Positions 54,991 to 63,946 of a stretch of DNA of 64,000 nt are shown here, piece after piece. Position 1 is the first letter of the stretch. Each line of letters starts with the position of its first letter. A program made the translations under genes and the position numbers. The DNA comes from Reichenbachiella agarivorans (GTDB lineage: Bacteria > Bacteroidota > Bacteroidia > Cytophagales > Cyclobacteriaceae): positions 1,953,501 through 2,017,500 of the forward strand of contig NZ_CP106679.1 in the NCBI RefSeq assembly GCF_025502585.1, given 5' to 3'. The notes beneath the pieces were generated by a model. That model did not search any database and was not told the origin of the DNA. It saw nothing but the letters and a program-made list of their open reading frames with translations.

Positions 54991-55788
54991 TTACAATAAG
55001 TTTTTGCTGGACTCTGCGGCTTCCTCAGCCAAGAGTTCAGCATTTTTTTTGCCTAGATACAGGTCAATGCCCATGTGTCCGACATAGAGTAGGGGTGTCA
55101 GTACGATGGCAATGCTGAATTTATAGATGTAGTTGATTACCCCCACTGCCAAGACTTGCTGGATGGGCCAGTTGCCCCAGAAATAAAAAGCGATGAATAG
55201 TACGACAAAACTGTCTATGAATTGCGAAACTAGAGTGCTGCCAGTTGCTCTGAGCCAAATCATTTTTTGCCCCGTGATCTTCCTTAGTTTTTGAAAGACA
55301 AACACATCTAAAAGTTGGCCAACGAGAAATGCGAATAAAGAACCCACCATAATCCCCAAACCTTGCTGAAAGATAAGGTTGTAGGCATAATCAATGTTGA
55401 ACGGATTACCTTTAGCATCTTGATTATTGTAATCTAGCCAAAAGTCGGCAGGCGGGAGAATCGTGATCACGTAGATCAACAGGAATGCAAAGGCGATGAG
55501 TCCTACGGTGATAAAACTGATTTTTCTTACCCCTTTTTTGCCGAAATACTCATTGATAATGTCGGTCGTCAGAAAGACTGCTGGCCATAGAATCACTCCA
55601 GCGGTGAGGTTGAAGTCTAAGGTCAGTTGTCCAAAAAAGCTGATTTGCGCAGGAGGTATTTGCAGCAGTTTTTCCAAAGAGAAAATCTTCACACCTAAAA
55701 TTTCAGCGAGTAGGGCATTCATGATGAAGAACCCCGCCAAAACAAGGAAAAGGTTGTTCTTTTTCTCTTGATAGTTTGACGCTGACAT
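54991..55788 (-). CDS. yhhQ: Queuosine precursor transporter (YhhQ/VUT family)
   Basis: 265 residues with about six or seven membrane helices. Typical pieces: NALLAEILGVKIFSL near the N terminus, FNLTAGVILWPAVFLTTDII, NEYFGKKGVRK, a GSLFAFLVGQLLDVFVFQKL stretch and RATGSTLVSQFIDSFVV. E. coli YhhQ imports preQ0/preQ1. The gene begins 1 nt after the rnz stop, so it is the last gene of the purC-STAS-rnz-yhhQ operon. queA nearby supports a queuosine role. Confidence 0.88.
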   Translation of the reverse strand: MSASNYQEKKNNLFLVLAGFFIMNALLAEILGVKIFSLEKLLQIPPAQISFFGQLTLDFNLTAGVILWPAVFLTTDIINEYFGKKGVRKISFITVGLIAFAFLLIYVITILPPADFWLDYNNQDAKGNPFNIDYAYNLIFQQGLGIMVGSLFAFLVGQLLDVFVFQKLRKITGQKMIWLRATGSTLVSQFIDSFVVLFIAFYFWGNWPIQQVLAVGVINYIYKFSIAIVLTPLLYVGHMGIDLYLGKKNAELLAEEAAESSKNLL

Positions 55789-55789
55789 C

Positions 55790-56704
55790 TTACTCTTCTT
55801 TGTATTCGTGTCCTTCTAGTGCCAACTCGGTGTTTTCAAAAATGCTTTTAGATTCAGCCAGCATTGGGAGCAATTCCTTGTAGCGAGTAGAAAAATGTCC
55901 AATCAGCAGTCTTTTTACCTCCGCTTTTAGTGCAATAGTTGCTGCGTCCAGAGTAGTCGAGTGGAAGGTCTGGGCTGCTCGCTCTTTCATATCCTCCATG
56001 AAGGTTGCCTCATGATAGAGAATGTCTACATTTTTGATGTAGGGCAGGATGTTTTCATCATACTTGGTGTCCGAGCAAAAAGCATAAGACCTGCTCTCTG
56101 CTGGAGGTAAGGTGAGTTCATCGTTTTGGTAAGAAATTTTGGTGCGCTCGTCAAATATATCTTCTCCATTCTTGAGCTGAATGATCTTGGAAGGCGGGAG
56201 ATCAAATGTCAGCCTGCGTTTGTCAATTCTGCGTTTTTTTGGTCTTTCTCTGAATACAAACCCCGAACAAGGAATGCGATGATTGAGAGGGAAAGAGTGT
56301 ACGGTCAGGTTCTGGTTCTCAAACAACAGCTGATGGCGACCATACTCCCACTCAGTGAGGTTGATTTGATAGTTGAGGTGAGTTTGAGAATGTTTTAAAT
56401 TGATAGAGATGATTTCCTTGAGCCCTGGAGGGCCGTAGATATTCAAGTCTTTTTTCCTCCCATAGAGATGGAGAGACGATATCAGTCCAATCAGACCATA
56501 ATAGTGATCTCCATGTAGATGGCTGATAAAAATATGATCAATTTTTTGCGCCTTGACTTTGTTTTTTTTGAGTTGTAGCTGCGTGCCTTCGCCACAGTCG
56601 ATCAAAAATGGAATCTGCATCATCGTGAGCAATTGCGACGTTTGGTTCCTGTTGTGTGCAGGAACAGATGCATTGGATCCGAGTATTATGACGCTAAATG
56701 GCAA
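55790..56704 (-). CDS. rnz: Ribonuclease Z
   Basis: 304 residues, a metallo-beta-lactamase-fold endonuclease that trims tRNA 3' ends. LIDCGEGTQLQL and the zinc motif FISHLHGDHYYGL (HxHxDH) are intact. YGPPGL, FCSDTKYDE, LYHEATF and the C-terminal RLLIGHFSTRY complete the family pattern. Length is normal. Between the STAS gene (29 nt) and yhhQ (1 nt) on the reverse strand. Confidence 0.94.
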   Translation of the reverse strand: MPFSVIILGSNASVPAHNRNQTSQLLTMMQIPFLIDCGEGTQLQLKKNKVKAQKIDHIFISHLHGDHYYGLIGLISSLHLYGRKKDLNIYGPPGLKEIISINLKHSQTHLNYQINLTEWEYGRHQLLFENQNLTVHSFPLNHRIPCSGFVFRERPKKRRIDKRRLTFDLPPSKIIQLKNGEDIFDERTKISYQNDELTLPPAESRSYAFCSDTKYDENILPYIKNVDILYHEATFMEDMKERAAQTFHSTTLDAATIALKAEVKRLLIGHFSTRYKELLPMLAESKSIFENTELALEGHEYKEE

Positions 56705-56733
56705 ATGAAATGATCAAAATGAGATGATGGTGA

Positions 56734-57108
56734 TTAAGACTCCTCTTCGAATCCGCGCTCTAGTTCGTTCATGAATACTAGGTCGACAGCTTCTTCTACT
56801 GTAGGTAGGATTTCTAGCACCTTGTCTAGTTGAGATATTTTGATGAGTTTCATCGCATGATCTGATACACCACTTAGGATAAATGAGCCACCAGCGTCGT
56901 TGAATACTCGGTTGCCTACCAATAGTGCGCTGAGCCCTGATGAGTCGATGTACTTGACGTCAGAGAGGTCGACGATCATATTGCCCACACCTTGACCTTG
57001 AAAAGCCAAAAACTCAGTTTTTAATTCTGCTGAAATCGTAGAGTCAAGTTTTTCTTCGTTGAACTTGATGATGTTGTATTTTTCTTGTCTGTCTAGTGTG
57101 AATTTCAT
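56734..57108 (-). CDS. STAS-domain anti-sigma-factor antagonist
   Basis: 124 residues forming one STAS domain (about 1-105). The phosphorylatable serine lies in KYIDSSGLSALL (S56 or S57), as in SpoIIAA/RsbV proteins, where phosphorylation by an HPK-type kinase releases the partner. The last ~15 residues are acidic. No RsbW-like kinase or PP2C phosphatase gene is adjacent, so partners are elsewhere. It is 20 nt after purC and 29 nt before rnz, an arrangement I recall from related genomes. Confidence 0.88.
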   Translation of the reverse strand: MKFTLDRQEKYNIIKFNEEKLDSTISAELKTEFLAFQGQGVGNMIVDLSDVKYIDSSGLSALLVGNRVFNDAGGSFILSGVSDHAMKLIKISQLDKVLEILPTVEEAVDLVFMNELERGFEEES

Positions 57109-57128
57109 AGTGTCTTTTTCTCCTCTTC

Positions 57129-58073
57129 TTATTGTAAAGTAATCGATTTCTCGATGTTTTCTTTGATTCTATTGTAAATATCTGAAGTATCAACACGATC
57201 GAATCTGTCACCAGTGATCTTTTCGTATAGCTCGATGTAGCGTTCCGAAATCGAGTTGACTTTTTCTGGGGACATGTCTGGAATCTTCTGTCCATCCTTG
57301 CCTTGGAAACCCTCAGAGATTAACCATTGACGTACAAACTCTTTGGAAAGTTGTCTTTGGGCTTCTCCTTTTTGTTGCAATTCGGCGTAAGTGTCAGAGT
57401 AGAAGTATCTTGACGAATCAGGCGTATGAATTTCATCAATGAGGATGACTTTGCCCTCGTATAGACCAAATTCATATTTGGTATCTACTAGGATCAATCC
57501 TCTGTCGGCAGCCATCTCTGTACCTCGCTGAAAGAGTCTACGGGTGTAGTCTTCTAGTTGGAGGTAAAGTGATTCTTCTACTATGCCCTGTTTTAGGATT
57601 TCCTCTCTAGAGATATCTTCATCATGACCTTCGGCAGCTTTGGTGGTAGGCGTGATGATAGGTGTAGGGAGTTTGTCATTTTCTTTGAGACCTTCTGGCA
57701 GTGCAACCCCACAGAGGAGTCTCTTGCCTGCCTTGTACTCTCTGGCAGCATGACCTGCTAGATAGCCTCTGATTACCATTTCTACCTTGAATGGTTCACA
57801 TTTTTTGCCAATGGTGACGTTGGGGTCAGGCACTGATTCTACCCAGTTGGGGACGATGTCTGAGGTAGCTTCCAAAAATCTCGATGCAATTTGGTTCAAA
57901 ACCTGCCCTTTATAGGGGATTGCTTCTGGTAGGACTACATCAAAGGCAGAGATCCTATCACTGGCGACCATAGCGAGGAGATTTTCAAACTCATAAACAT
58001 CACGAACTTTGCCGGTGTACTTTTTAGTCTGTCCCGGAAAGTGGTAATCGGTAGATTTTAGACCTGTATTCAT
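57129..58073 (-). CDS. purC: Phosphoribosylaminoimidazole-succinocarboxamide synthase
   Basis: 314 residues of the longer (yeast-like) SAICAR synthetase type. GKVRDVYEF begins the ATP-binding lobe; [37 protein letters not shown]-like sequence ([14 protein letters not shown]), the [12 protein letters not shown] loop and [16 protein letters not shown] are the substrate and ATP sites. It joins CAIR and aspartate in purine synthesis. It heads the purC-STAS-rnz-yhhQ operon. A perfect -7 box lies 4 nt before the ATG (see next entry). Confidence 0.96.
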   Translation of the reverse strand: MNTGLKSTDYHFPGQTKKYTGKVRDVYEFENLLAMVASDRISAFDVVLPEAIPYKGQVLNQIASRFLEATSDIVPNWVESVPDPNVTIGKKCEPFKVEMVIRGYLAGHAAREYKAGKRLLCGVALPEGLKENDKLPTPIITPTTKAAEGHDEDISREEILKQGIVEESLYLQLEDYTRRLFQRGTEMAADRGLILVDTKYEFGLYEGKVILIDEIHTPDSSRYFYSDTYAELQQKGEAQRQLSKEFVRQWLISEGFQGKDGQKIPDMSPEKVNSISERYIELYEKITGDRFDRVDTSDIYNRIKENIEKSITLQ

Positions 58074-58077
58074 GGCG

Positions 58078-58085
58078 CAAATCTA
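58078..58085 (-). promoter_or_regulatory. -7 box directly at the purC start codon
   Basis: The minus strand reads TAGATTTG, a perfect TAnnTTTG ending 4 nt before the ATG. If it is used, transcription would start at or next to the A of the start codon, giving a leaderless purC transcript. Confidence 0.45.
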
Positions 58086-58271
58086 AGCGATTGTTCGAAA
58101 ATACAGGGAACTAGGCTTGATAATTAGACAAGTAGTTTGAGTCAGACCATACCAGAAAATTAAATAGGTATAAGTATCAGGAAAGTTTCGATATTTAAGC
58201 TTTGTTACCGAGATGAATTTCTACTTACATAGTAAGGAAGCATCAACGATTAGCCTAAAACAAAATATAGT

Positions 58272-58898
58272 ATGGAAATAGAACAGATTTTTAAAAACAA
58301 TAAAAACTGGGTTCAAGAAAAATTGAGTCGCGATTCAAACTATTTTAAGAACCTTTCAGAAGGGCAAAATCCAAGTATTCTTTACATTGGATGCTCGGAT
58401 AGTCGCGTGACAGCAGAGGAGCTCATGGGGATTTCACCTGGAGAAGCTTTCGTGCATAGAAATATAGCCAACATGGTTCCGAATACTGATTTGAGTTCCA
58501 TGTCTGTCATAGATTATGCTGTACTGCACCTCAAGGTGGATCACGTCGTAGTTTGCGGTCATTATTATTGTGGTGGAGTCAAAGCTGCCATGCAATCCAA
58601 GGACTTAGGGATATTGAATCCTTGGTTGAGAAACATTCGCGATGTTTATCGAATCCATAAGAATGAATTGGATGGAATCAAAGATGAAGAGGCACGCTAC
58701 AAGAGACTCGTCGAATTGAACGTGCAAGAACAATGCATCAATGTAATCAAGACCGCAGAAGTACAGAGGGCCTATCGAGAACGTGGGATGACAGTACATG
58801 GCTGGGTGTTTGACGTTCACTCTGGTCAGCTCATTGATTTGAAAATAGACTTTTCAAAAATCTTGAAAAACGTCATGGAGATTTACAGACTGGATTGA
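58272..58898 (+). CDS. Beta-class carbonic anhydrase
   Basis: 208 residues. Zinc ligands C41 (in YIGCSDSRVT), H97 and C100 (VVCGHYYCGGV) are present, with the D43-R45 dyad that gates the site. HRNIANMVPNTD and SVIDYAVLHL are the usual flanking motifs. The enzyme interconverts CO2 and bicarbonate in the cytoplasm, supplying carboxylases and pH control. Divergent from purC across about 200 nt; followed by a hairpin at 58969-58998. Confidence 0.95.
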   Translation: MEIEQIFKNNKNWVQEKLSRDSNYFKNLSEGQNPSILYIGCSDSRVTAEELMGISPGEAFVHRNIANMVPNTDLSSMSVIDYAVLHLKVDHVVVCGHYYCGGVKAAMQSKDLGILNPWLRNIRDVYRIHKNELDGIKDEEARYKRLVELNVQEQCINVIKTAEVQRAYRERGMTVHGWVFDVHSGQLIDLKIDFSKILKNVMEIYRLD

Positions 58899-59215
58899 TG
58901 GTCAAAAATAGTATTTGATGGATGAAATTTGGAAGGTAAGAAGGGATCGAATGTATCCAAATGAAAAGGTGCCATTCTCAACTTTATGAGAATGACACCC
59001 GATACAGGTAAATAAGGGTTGTCTTAGTTAAAGCCGCGAGTCGATCCGTTGCTTTAATGGGTTACCCCTGAATTTTGTAGCGGCGAACAGCTCACCCTGC
59101 CAGATATGAAGAAACATACTCTCTTGTCATCTTGATAGCATCCGACTGCTACCTGATCGACAAGAGGTTCCAAAAAGAATCACTGAATCTGAATTAAATC
59201 TGTACATCATTGAGT
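58899..59215. other. Non-coding stretch with two hairpins
   Basis: No gene is seen. Hairpin 1 (58969-58998) has an 8-bp plus 3-bp stem with one mismatch and lies downstream of the carbonic anhydrase. Hairpin 2 (59121-59166) pairs CTCTTGTC with GACAAGAG around a partly paired interior. Both lie between convergent genes and may terminate transcription from either side. Confidence 0.45.
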
Positions 59216-59716
59216 TTATGAGATTTTCTTTTCGGAGACTAGATTGCCCGTTTTATCATAGATGGCTCGCATCAGGATGCTTTGTCTTCTAAACAAAATA
59301 TAGTAGGTGGCTTTGGGATTTGTGATGGAATGATAGATGGAAACGATCGAGCAACCCGTGTGATTTTTGGAGATTTGATGGCGGATGTTGGGAGAGAGTG
59401 AGCTTGACAAGAGACTTTCTAGTTTGTTGAGGATTTTTCCACTCCATAGAGACAAGACCAAAAAATCTTTCTGATCCTGATCAAAGTAAATGGAGATGTT
59501 TTCTCTGGAAAGAATGCAATATTTCAGTTTGAGATGATCAAAATGTTTGGAGATCTCTCTGAGATATTGTTTGGGGATGTCTTCTTTTTTGACGGCTATC
59601 TCGTGATTTCCCATCCAAACTAATAGCAAGTTTTTCCACCAGTTGAGCAATCTCAGGTGATGCAAAGAGGGGGATACAATCTCTATGGTAGCTGGTATGG
59701 ACACAGCACAAACCAA
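59216..59716 (-). CDS. Unknown protein downstream of a two-component pair
   Basis: 166 residues, no recognised family. The first ~35 residues include a weak hydrophobic stretch (NWWKNLLLVWMG). Then comes an alpha/beta-looking region (KYCILSRENISIYFDQDQKD, FLVLSLWSGKIL) with HTGCSIVSIYHSI and a basic-polar end. It starts 41 nt after the histidine kinase stop on the same strand, so it is probably the third gene of a regulator-kinase operon and may be its accessory or target. Confidence 0.5.
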   Translation of the reverse strand: MVCAVSIPATIEIVSPSLHHLRLLNWWKNLLLVWMGNHEIAVKKEDIPKQYLREISKHFDHLKLKYCILSRENISIYFDQDQKDFLVLSLWSGKILNKLESLLSSSLSPNIRHQISKNHTGCSIVSIYHSITNPKATYYILFRRQSILMRAIYDKTGNLVSEKKIS

Positions 59717-59757
59717 GGTGTAAAATCTGAAGAAATTCTGAATAAGAAAGTGATTGC

Positions 59758-61020
59758 TCAGAATTTGAGTTCTATTCTGTGCAGGTTGCCAGGATTGGAG
59801 TATTTGATTTCTATATGATAGATGTCACAGATTTTTTTGATTAGTGCCAGTCCGAGTCCTGACGAATCCATGGCATTGCTGTCTTTTTTGAATCGCCGAA
59901 AATAATTTTCAGGACTGTGTTCCAGTGTATTGCCGCTGTTTTCGAAAATGATAAAGTCAACATCTACGGTGATTTGTAAAAAGCCTCCTTGGATATTGTG
60001 CTTGATGGCATTGCTGATCAGGTTATTGATCAAAATGTAGGTCAGCGTATTGTTGAGAATTAGGGTTGGTTTGTTTCTAAAGGTTTTGTTGATTTTAATT
60101 TTTTTCAGTTTGATCAGCTCCATGAAATAGCTGAGTGTTTTCTCTATGAATGGCACTATTTGGATAGGTTCTACCTCATTGAACTGATTGTTTTCCATTT
60201 TGGACAACATAGAAAGCCCATTTTTTAATTTGGACAAGCGAGTAGTAGCATCATAGATTTTGCTGATATCTTCTATTTGTCCCTGATCTAGACGGCTGTC
60301 TTGGAGGAGGTTTTCTGCCCTAGACTTGATGATGGCGAGTGGTGTTTGGATTTCGTGAGAGGCGTTTTCGGTAAATTCCTTGAGGTTCTTGTAGTCGTTC
60401 TTGCTTTTGATAATCATGGACATGATCACTCGATTGAGTTCGTTGAACTCATAGATTTTAACTTGATCAAAGAATACTTCTGCATCTTGGGTGATTTCGT
60501 ATTTCTCTAGCTTGGAGATTGTGTAGTAGAATGGTGCCCATAGTTTTTTGGATATCTGTCTGGTGACAAAGGACAAGGCAATGATCAAGAAAATCGTCAA
60601 TAGGAGCATGATTTCACCTATTCCGGTGATCAGGTCTTCGGTGGGTAGGAGAGATTTGGTGATGACGATTTTGTAGTTGACTTGGTTGAGCTGATCCGAA
60701 AATGAAAGTGTCCTAAAGGGCAGTATCCTGTTTTCATAATTGTCCCACATCAGTGTATCGCTCAGTACGGTCGGTATGAAAATGCCCTGCTCTATGGAGT
60801 CAATTTTGATCCTGTCGCCTACATTGAGATAAAAGACATCTTGCAGGTTGTCAAAGTTGTGCCATTCAAATAGAAATTGTTCTTTGTCAGCAAACAACTT
60901 TTCATTGAACTCGTGATTGATGATGTTTTTGAGAATGTAGTAGCTCACAAAACCACCAATAATCAAGATGAGAATGATGGCGGCAAAGTTGTAGCGGCTA
61001 GTGAGACTGAGTAATTTCAA
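59758..61020 (-). CDS. Sensor histidine kinase (HisKA/HATPase)
   Basis: 420 residues. Membrane helices at about 12-32 and 134-153 bracket a ~100-residue periplasmic sensor. The dimerisation helix has H222 in FTENASHEIQTPLAI. The ATPase has the N box LISNAIKHN, a G1-like FENSGN and G2 SSGLGLALIKKICDIY. It phosphorylates the OmpR-type regulator whose gene overlaps it by 4 bp. Signal unknown. Confidence 0.94.
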   Translation of the reverse strand: MKLLSLTSRYNFAAIILILIIGGFVSYYILKNIINHEFNEKLFADKEQFLFEWHNFDNLQDVFYLNVGDRIKIDSIEQGIFIPTVLSDTLMWDNYENRILPFRTLSFSDQLNQVNYKIVITKSLLPTEDLITGIGEIMLLLTIFLIIALSFVTRQISKKLWAPFYYTISKLEKYEITQDAEVFFDQVKIYEFNELNRVIMSMIIKSKNDYKNLKEFTENASHEIQTPLAIIKSRAENLLQDSRLDQGQIEDISKIYDATTRLSKLKNGLSMLSKMENNQFNEVEPIQIVPFIEKTLSYFMELIKLKKIKINKTFRNKPTLILNNTLTYILINNLISNAIKHNIQGGFLQITVDVDFIIFENSGNTLEHSPENYFRRFKKDSNAMDSSGLGLALIKKICDIYHIEIKYSNPGNLHRIELKF

Positions 61021-61694
61021 AACTGAGTAAATTTATATCCAACGCCATAGACAGTTTGAATATAATCATTGCCTCCCAGTTTTATGATTTTCTTTCTCAG
61101 GTTTTTGAGGTGAGCATAGATGAAGTCGTAGGAGTCTGCCATGTCCATGTAGTCGCCCCAGAGATGCTCGGCAATCGAATTTTTGGTAATGACTCTGTTT
61201 TGGTTGGAGATAAAGTAGATGAGCAAGTCGTACTCTTTTTTAGTCAGACTCAAAGGTGCTCCATTGATTTTTACTAGTCTTTCTTCCGTACAAACTGTGA
61301 TTTCTTTGAATATTATTTCGTTGTTACCGTCAAAATTTCTGCGTCTGATGACGGACTTAATTCTGGCGTTGAGTTCAGAGAGGTCAAAGGGTTTGGCAAG
61401 GTAGTCGTCAGCGCCCACGTCTAGCCCTTTGATCTTGTCGTCCACCGAATTTTTGGCTGAGATAATGATGATGCCAGAGGTGGATTTTACTTTTTTGAGC
61501 TGTTCTACTATGTTCATACCACTACCATCTGGTAGGGTGATGTCTACCAAGATACAATCATAGGTGTAGAGGTGTGTTTTTTCGGAAGCCTCCTTGTAGC
61601 TGTTGGCCCACTCACAGTGATATCCTTCTTGATTGAGGTATTTTATGACTGATTCTGCTAGATCTTTCTCGTCTTCAATAATTAATAAATTCAT
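61017..61694 (-). CDS. OmpR/PhoB-type response regulator
   Basis: 225 residues. The receiver has E7-D8, phospho-acceptor D51 in CILVDITLPDGSG, the conserved serine in IIISAKN and K in YLAKPFD. The winged-helix DNA-binding domain (about 125-225) has LTKKEYDLLIYFISNQNRV, the recognition helix near FIYAHLKNLRKKI and the wing IQTVYGVGYKF. Partner of the overlapping kinase. First gene of its operon unless transcription comes from the membrane protein 19 nt upstream. Confidence 0.95.
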   Translation of the reverse strand: MNLLIIEDEKDLAESVIKYLNQEGYHCEWANSYKEASEKTHLYTYDCILVDITLPDGSGMNIVEQLKKVKSTSGIIIISAKNSVDDKIKGLDVGADDYLAKPFDLSELNARIKSVIRRRNFDGNNEIIFKEITVCTEERLVKINGAPLSLTKKEYDLLIYFISNQNRVITKNSIAEHLWGDYMDMADSYDFIYAHLKNLRKKIIKLGGNDYIQTVYGVGYKFTQF

Positions 61695-61713
61695 CTACAC
61701 ACTTTTTGACAGC

Positions 61714-62448
61714 CTAATTGGATGATAAAGGTGCAATGTTTTTTTCTTTTTCTTGGTAATGCCCACAGTAGGAACATTCATAGTGCTTCCTTAGTTTTCC
61801 AGATTGTGTATCTGTAGGTTCAGCAATGATGGATTCGTTGATTTCTTTGAGTGTTCTAAAGTTGCAGTTCTCGCAGATCAGCAGATGGATATTGCCTTTG
61901 TATTTTTCAATCTTTTTGTATCCTGACTCATCGTCTATCCACACATCATACTCATAGGCAGAGATGTGCTCATGGTGAATCATCTCCTCTGTGAGGTGTA
62001 GATCTTCTTCGTGTTCGGTGAGCAGTCTCATTTCATTGCCTGTAGGAGATAGTCTTTTTTGGAACCGTATGTCGTGCAGTTTTTTCTCCATCTTGGATGG
62101 ATAGAATACAGTGAGGTATTGATTGATGGTATAGCCAATGGCAAAACCTATGATCAGCGATACAAAAGTCTTGGCTATGAGGACAAAATCAGAAGTGGTC
62201 GAGTGCGTACTGATCATCAGGGAGTTGATGAAGAAGGTAATACTGATGCACAAGGCCAATGCAGTGTACCAGAAGTATTTGATCTCATGTGTGATGATGA
62301 ACTCATACTTGTCTGTTGGACTTTTTCGGGTGGTCAGCAGCAGTAGGTAATAGAAAAAAAGCAATCCAGCACAGGCAAGTGCTATTTGGGACCACACCAT
62401 GGCAATCTGATGCCAGTAATCCACGAAGGTTTCGAATGGCTTATTCAT
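61714..62448 (-). CDS. Membrane protein with C-terminal zinc-ribbon-like cysteines
   Basis: 244 residues. Three membrane helices (about 17-40, 55-76, 87-110) are followed by a cytoplasmic acidic, histidine-containing region (EEDLHLTEEMIHHEHISAYE) and two cysteine pairs, CENC (about 190) and CSYC (about 226), about 36 residues apart, able to hold one zinc. I do not recognise the family; the domain order suggests a metal- or redox-linked membrane sensor. It lies 19 nt before the response-regulator gene, so it may be co-transcribed with that two-component system. Confidence 0.6.
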   Translation of the reverse strand: MNKPFETFVDYWHQIAMVWSQIALACAGLLFFYYLLLLTTRKSPTDKYEFIITHEIKYFWYTALALCISITFFINSLMISTHSTTSDFVLIAKTFVSLIIGFAIGYTINQYLTVFYPSKMEKKLHDIRFQKRLSPTGNEMRLLTEHEEDLHLTEEMIHHEHISAYEYDVWIDDESGYKKIEKYKGNIHLLICENCNFRTLKEINESIIAEPTDTQSGKLRKHYECSYCGHYQEKEKNIAPLSSN

Positions 62449-62527
62449 GTCGGTTTTTTGAAAACAAGCTTAGGATTGAATTCTGAATAAATTCCGAATT
62501 TCTGGATTTTTTCGAAAAAACTGGGGC

Positions 62528-63841
62528 TTATTGTTGCATTTGCCCCATTTTATAAGTTTCGGTTTTGGTCAATTCTCCCTTTTTGTCGTAGTATTTCCAA
62601 TCACCACTTTTTTTATTTCGAGTGTAATAGCCTTCGATTTCTATGTCTCCAGATTTGCTGTATTTGACATAGTTTCCATCCAGTCTGTCAAACTTATAAT
62701 CCTTCTTTTCTTGGATCTTTCCATTCGGGTAATAGGCAATTTCTTCTCCATGTTTTTTGCCTTTTTCATAATTTTCCTTACGTAGCACTTTGCCTTTTTC
62801 GTTGTAGAGGATTCTGCTACCTTCTAGTTTGCCCAAATCGTATTTTTCTTCGATATCAAGTTCACCTTTTTGTGTGTAGTATTTCCATGTGCCAGTTTTG
62901 AACTCGTCTTTAAATTTTCGGGTAGCGATGAGTGTACCATGCTCGTTGTATTCTTCTTCACTATTGTCTTTCTCCAAGTTGCTGTAGTTGCTCTTGACTT
63001 TAATCTGTCCATTAGGGAAATAGACGAGGTTGACTCCAGCTCTTTTGCCGTTGCTTAGGTTGAGCTCTTGCTTGATACTGCCGTTTGGATAGTAGGAGGT
63101 GATTTTGCCATTGAGCTGTCCATTGACGTAGGTGCCAGAGGTTTCTAACTGCCCATTTTCATAGTATTTTTTGTAACTACCTTCAGTTGAGCCGTTTTTT
63201 TGATAGGTTTCGGTACTGATTTGTCCATTAGGAAAATACCCGAGCACTTGACCGTCAATCACGCCGTTTTTGTAGTTGGTCTTGGACTTGATGACTCCCG
63301 TGTCGTAGTAGGTGGTGTTGAGTCCATGTTGCTTGCCTCCTAGGTAGGTAATCTCCTCTTTCAATTGTCCGTTGGGCCAATACTCTTTGACCAGTCCGTC
63401 TGGCTTTCCTTTTTTAAACTCCGTTTCATTCTTGATTTTCCCGTCTGGATAGTAGGAATTTAATACGCCCACAAGGGTGTCATTTTTGAAGGTGCCTGAT
63501 TGGAGTAGGTTGCCAGCTTCATCAAAAACCTCGGTTGTGCCTTGTCTCATTCCTTGGTCGTAGGTAGTGGTTCGCTGAATCTGCCCATTCTCGTAGTAGT
63601 TGATGAACTCCCCGTTTCTCTTGCCTTTGTCATAGTGGCCAGTGATGAATACATACCCCTCAAAACCATACATTCTGTAGGGTCCGTCGACCACTGTGGT
63701 GTCCAGCTCTATGGTGTAATATTCTTCTTTGATCGGGTATTTTCCATCTATTTCATAATCGTATCGTGTGGTGACTTTGGTCTGTCCCAGGAGTGATAGG
63801 ACGGGAAACAAAAGGAGTGCAACGATGAATATTTTTCTCAT
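62528..63841 (-). CDS. Secreted MORN-variant repeat protein (YwqK-like)
   Basis: 437 residues from ATG 63841, which starts a signal peptide ending SLLGQ. Nearly all the mature protein is a run of ~22-24-residue MORN_2 repeats of the form YYxNGQI...YxxGxxxG, for example GEFINYYENGQIQRTTTYDQ and YWPNGQLKEEITYLGGKQHG, roughly 16 copies. Such repeats build an elongated beta sheet; database names calling them YwqK antitoxins are not functional evidence. Its location is probably periplasm or outer surface. The repeats drift in DNA sequence, so recent slippage is not evident. Confidence 0.85.
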   Translation of the reverse strand: MRKIFIVALLLFPVLSLLGQTKVTTRYDYEIDGKYPIKEEYYTIELDTTVVDGPYRMYGFEGYVFITGHYDKGKRNGEFINYYENGQIQRTTTYDQGMRQGTTEVFDEAGNLLQSGTFKNDTLVGVLNSYYPDGKIKNETEFKKGKPDGLVKEYWPNGQLKEEITYLGGKQHGLNTTYYDTGVIKSKTNYKNGVIDGQVLGYFPNGQISTETYQKNGSTEGSYKKYYENGQLETSGTYVNGQLNGKITSYYPNGSIKQELNLSNGKRAGVNLVYFPNGQIKVKSNYSNLEKDNSEEEYNEHGTLIATRKFKDEFKTGTWKYYTQKGELDIEEKYDLGKLEGSRILYNEKGKVLRKENYEKGKKHGEEIAYYPNGKIQEKKDYKFDRLDGNYVKYSKSGDIEIEGYYTRNKKSGDWKYYDKKGELTKTETYKMGQMQQ

Positions 63842-63851
63842 ATACTGTAGT

Positions 63852-63896
63852 AAAAAAGACTTTACACTTGTCTCAATATGCAAATGTAAAGTCTTT
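63852..63896 (-). terminator. Intrinsic terminator of the thiolase gene
   Basis: On the minus strand a perfect 12-bp stem (63896-63885 with 63866-63855, 18-nt loop) runs into a T-tract (63857-63852). It separates the thiolase gene from the MORN gene, which must use a promoter overlapping this structure or partial read-through. Confidence 0.8.
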
Positions 63897-63946
63897 GAAG
63901 AAATTACGGTTGATCCTCCAATTCGTTGGGTGAATAGATCAATATT

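Noticed and set aside
62528-63841. MORN repeats as a phase-variable or toxin-antitoxin locus
   Set aside because: The DNA repeats are diverged, no slippage tract is seen, and no toxin gene is adjacent; the YwqK antitoxin name is not evidence.
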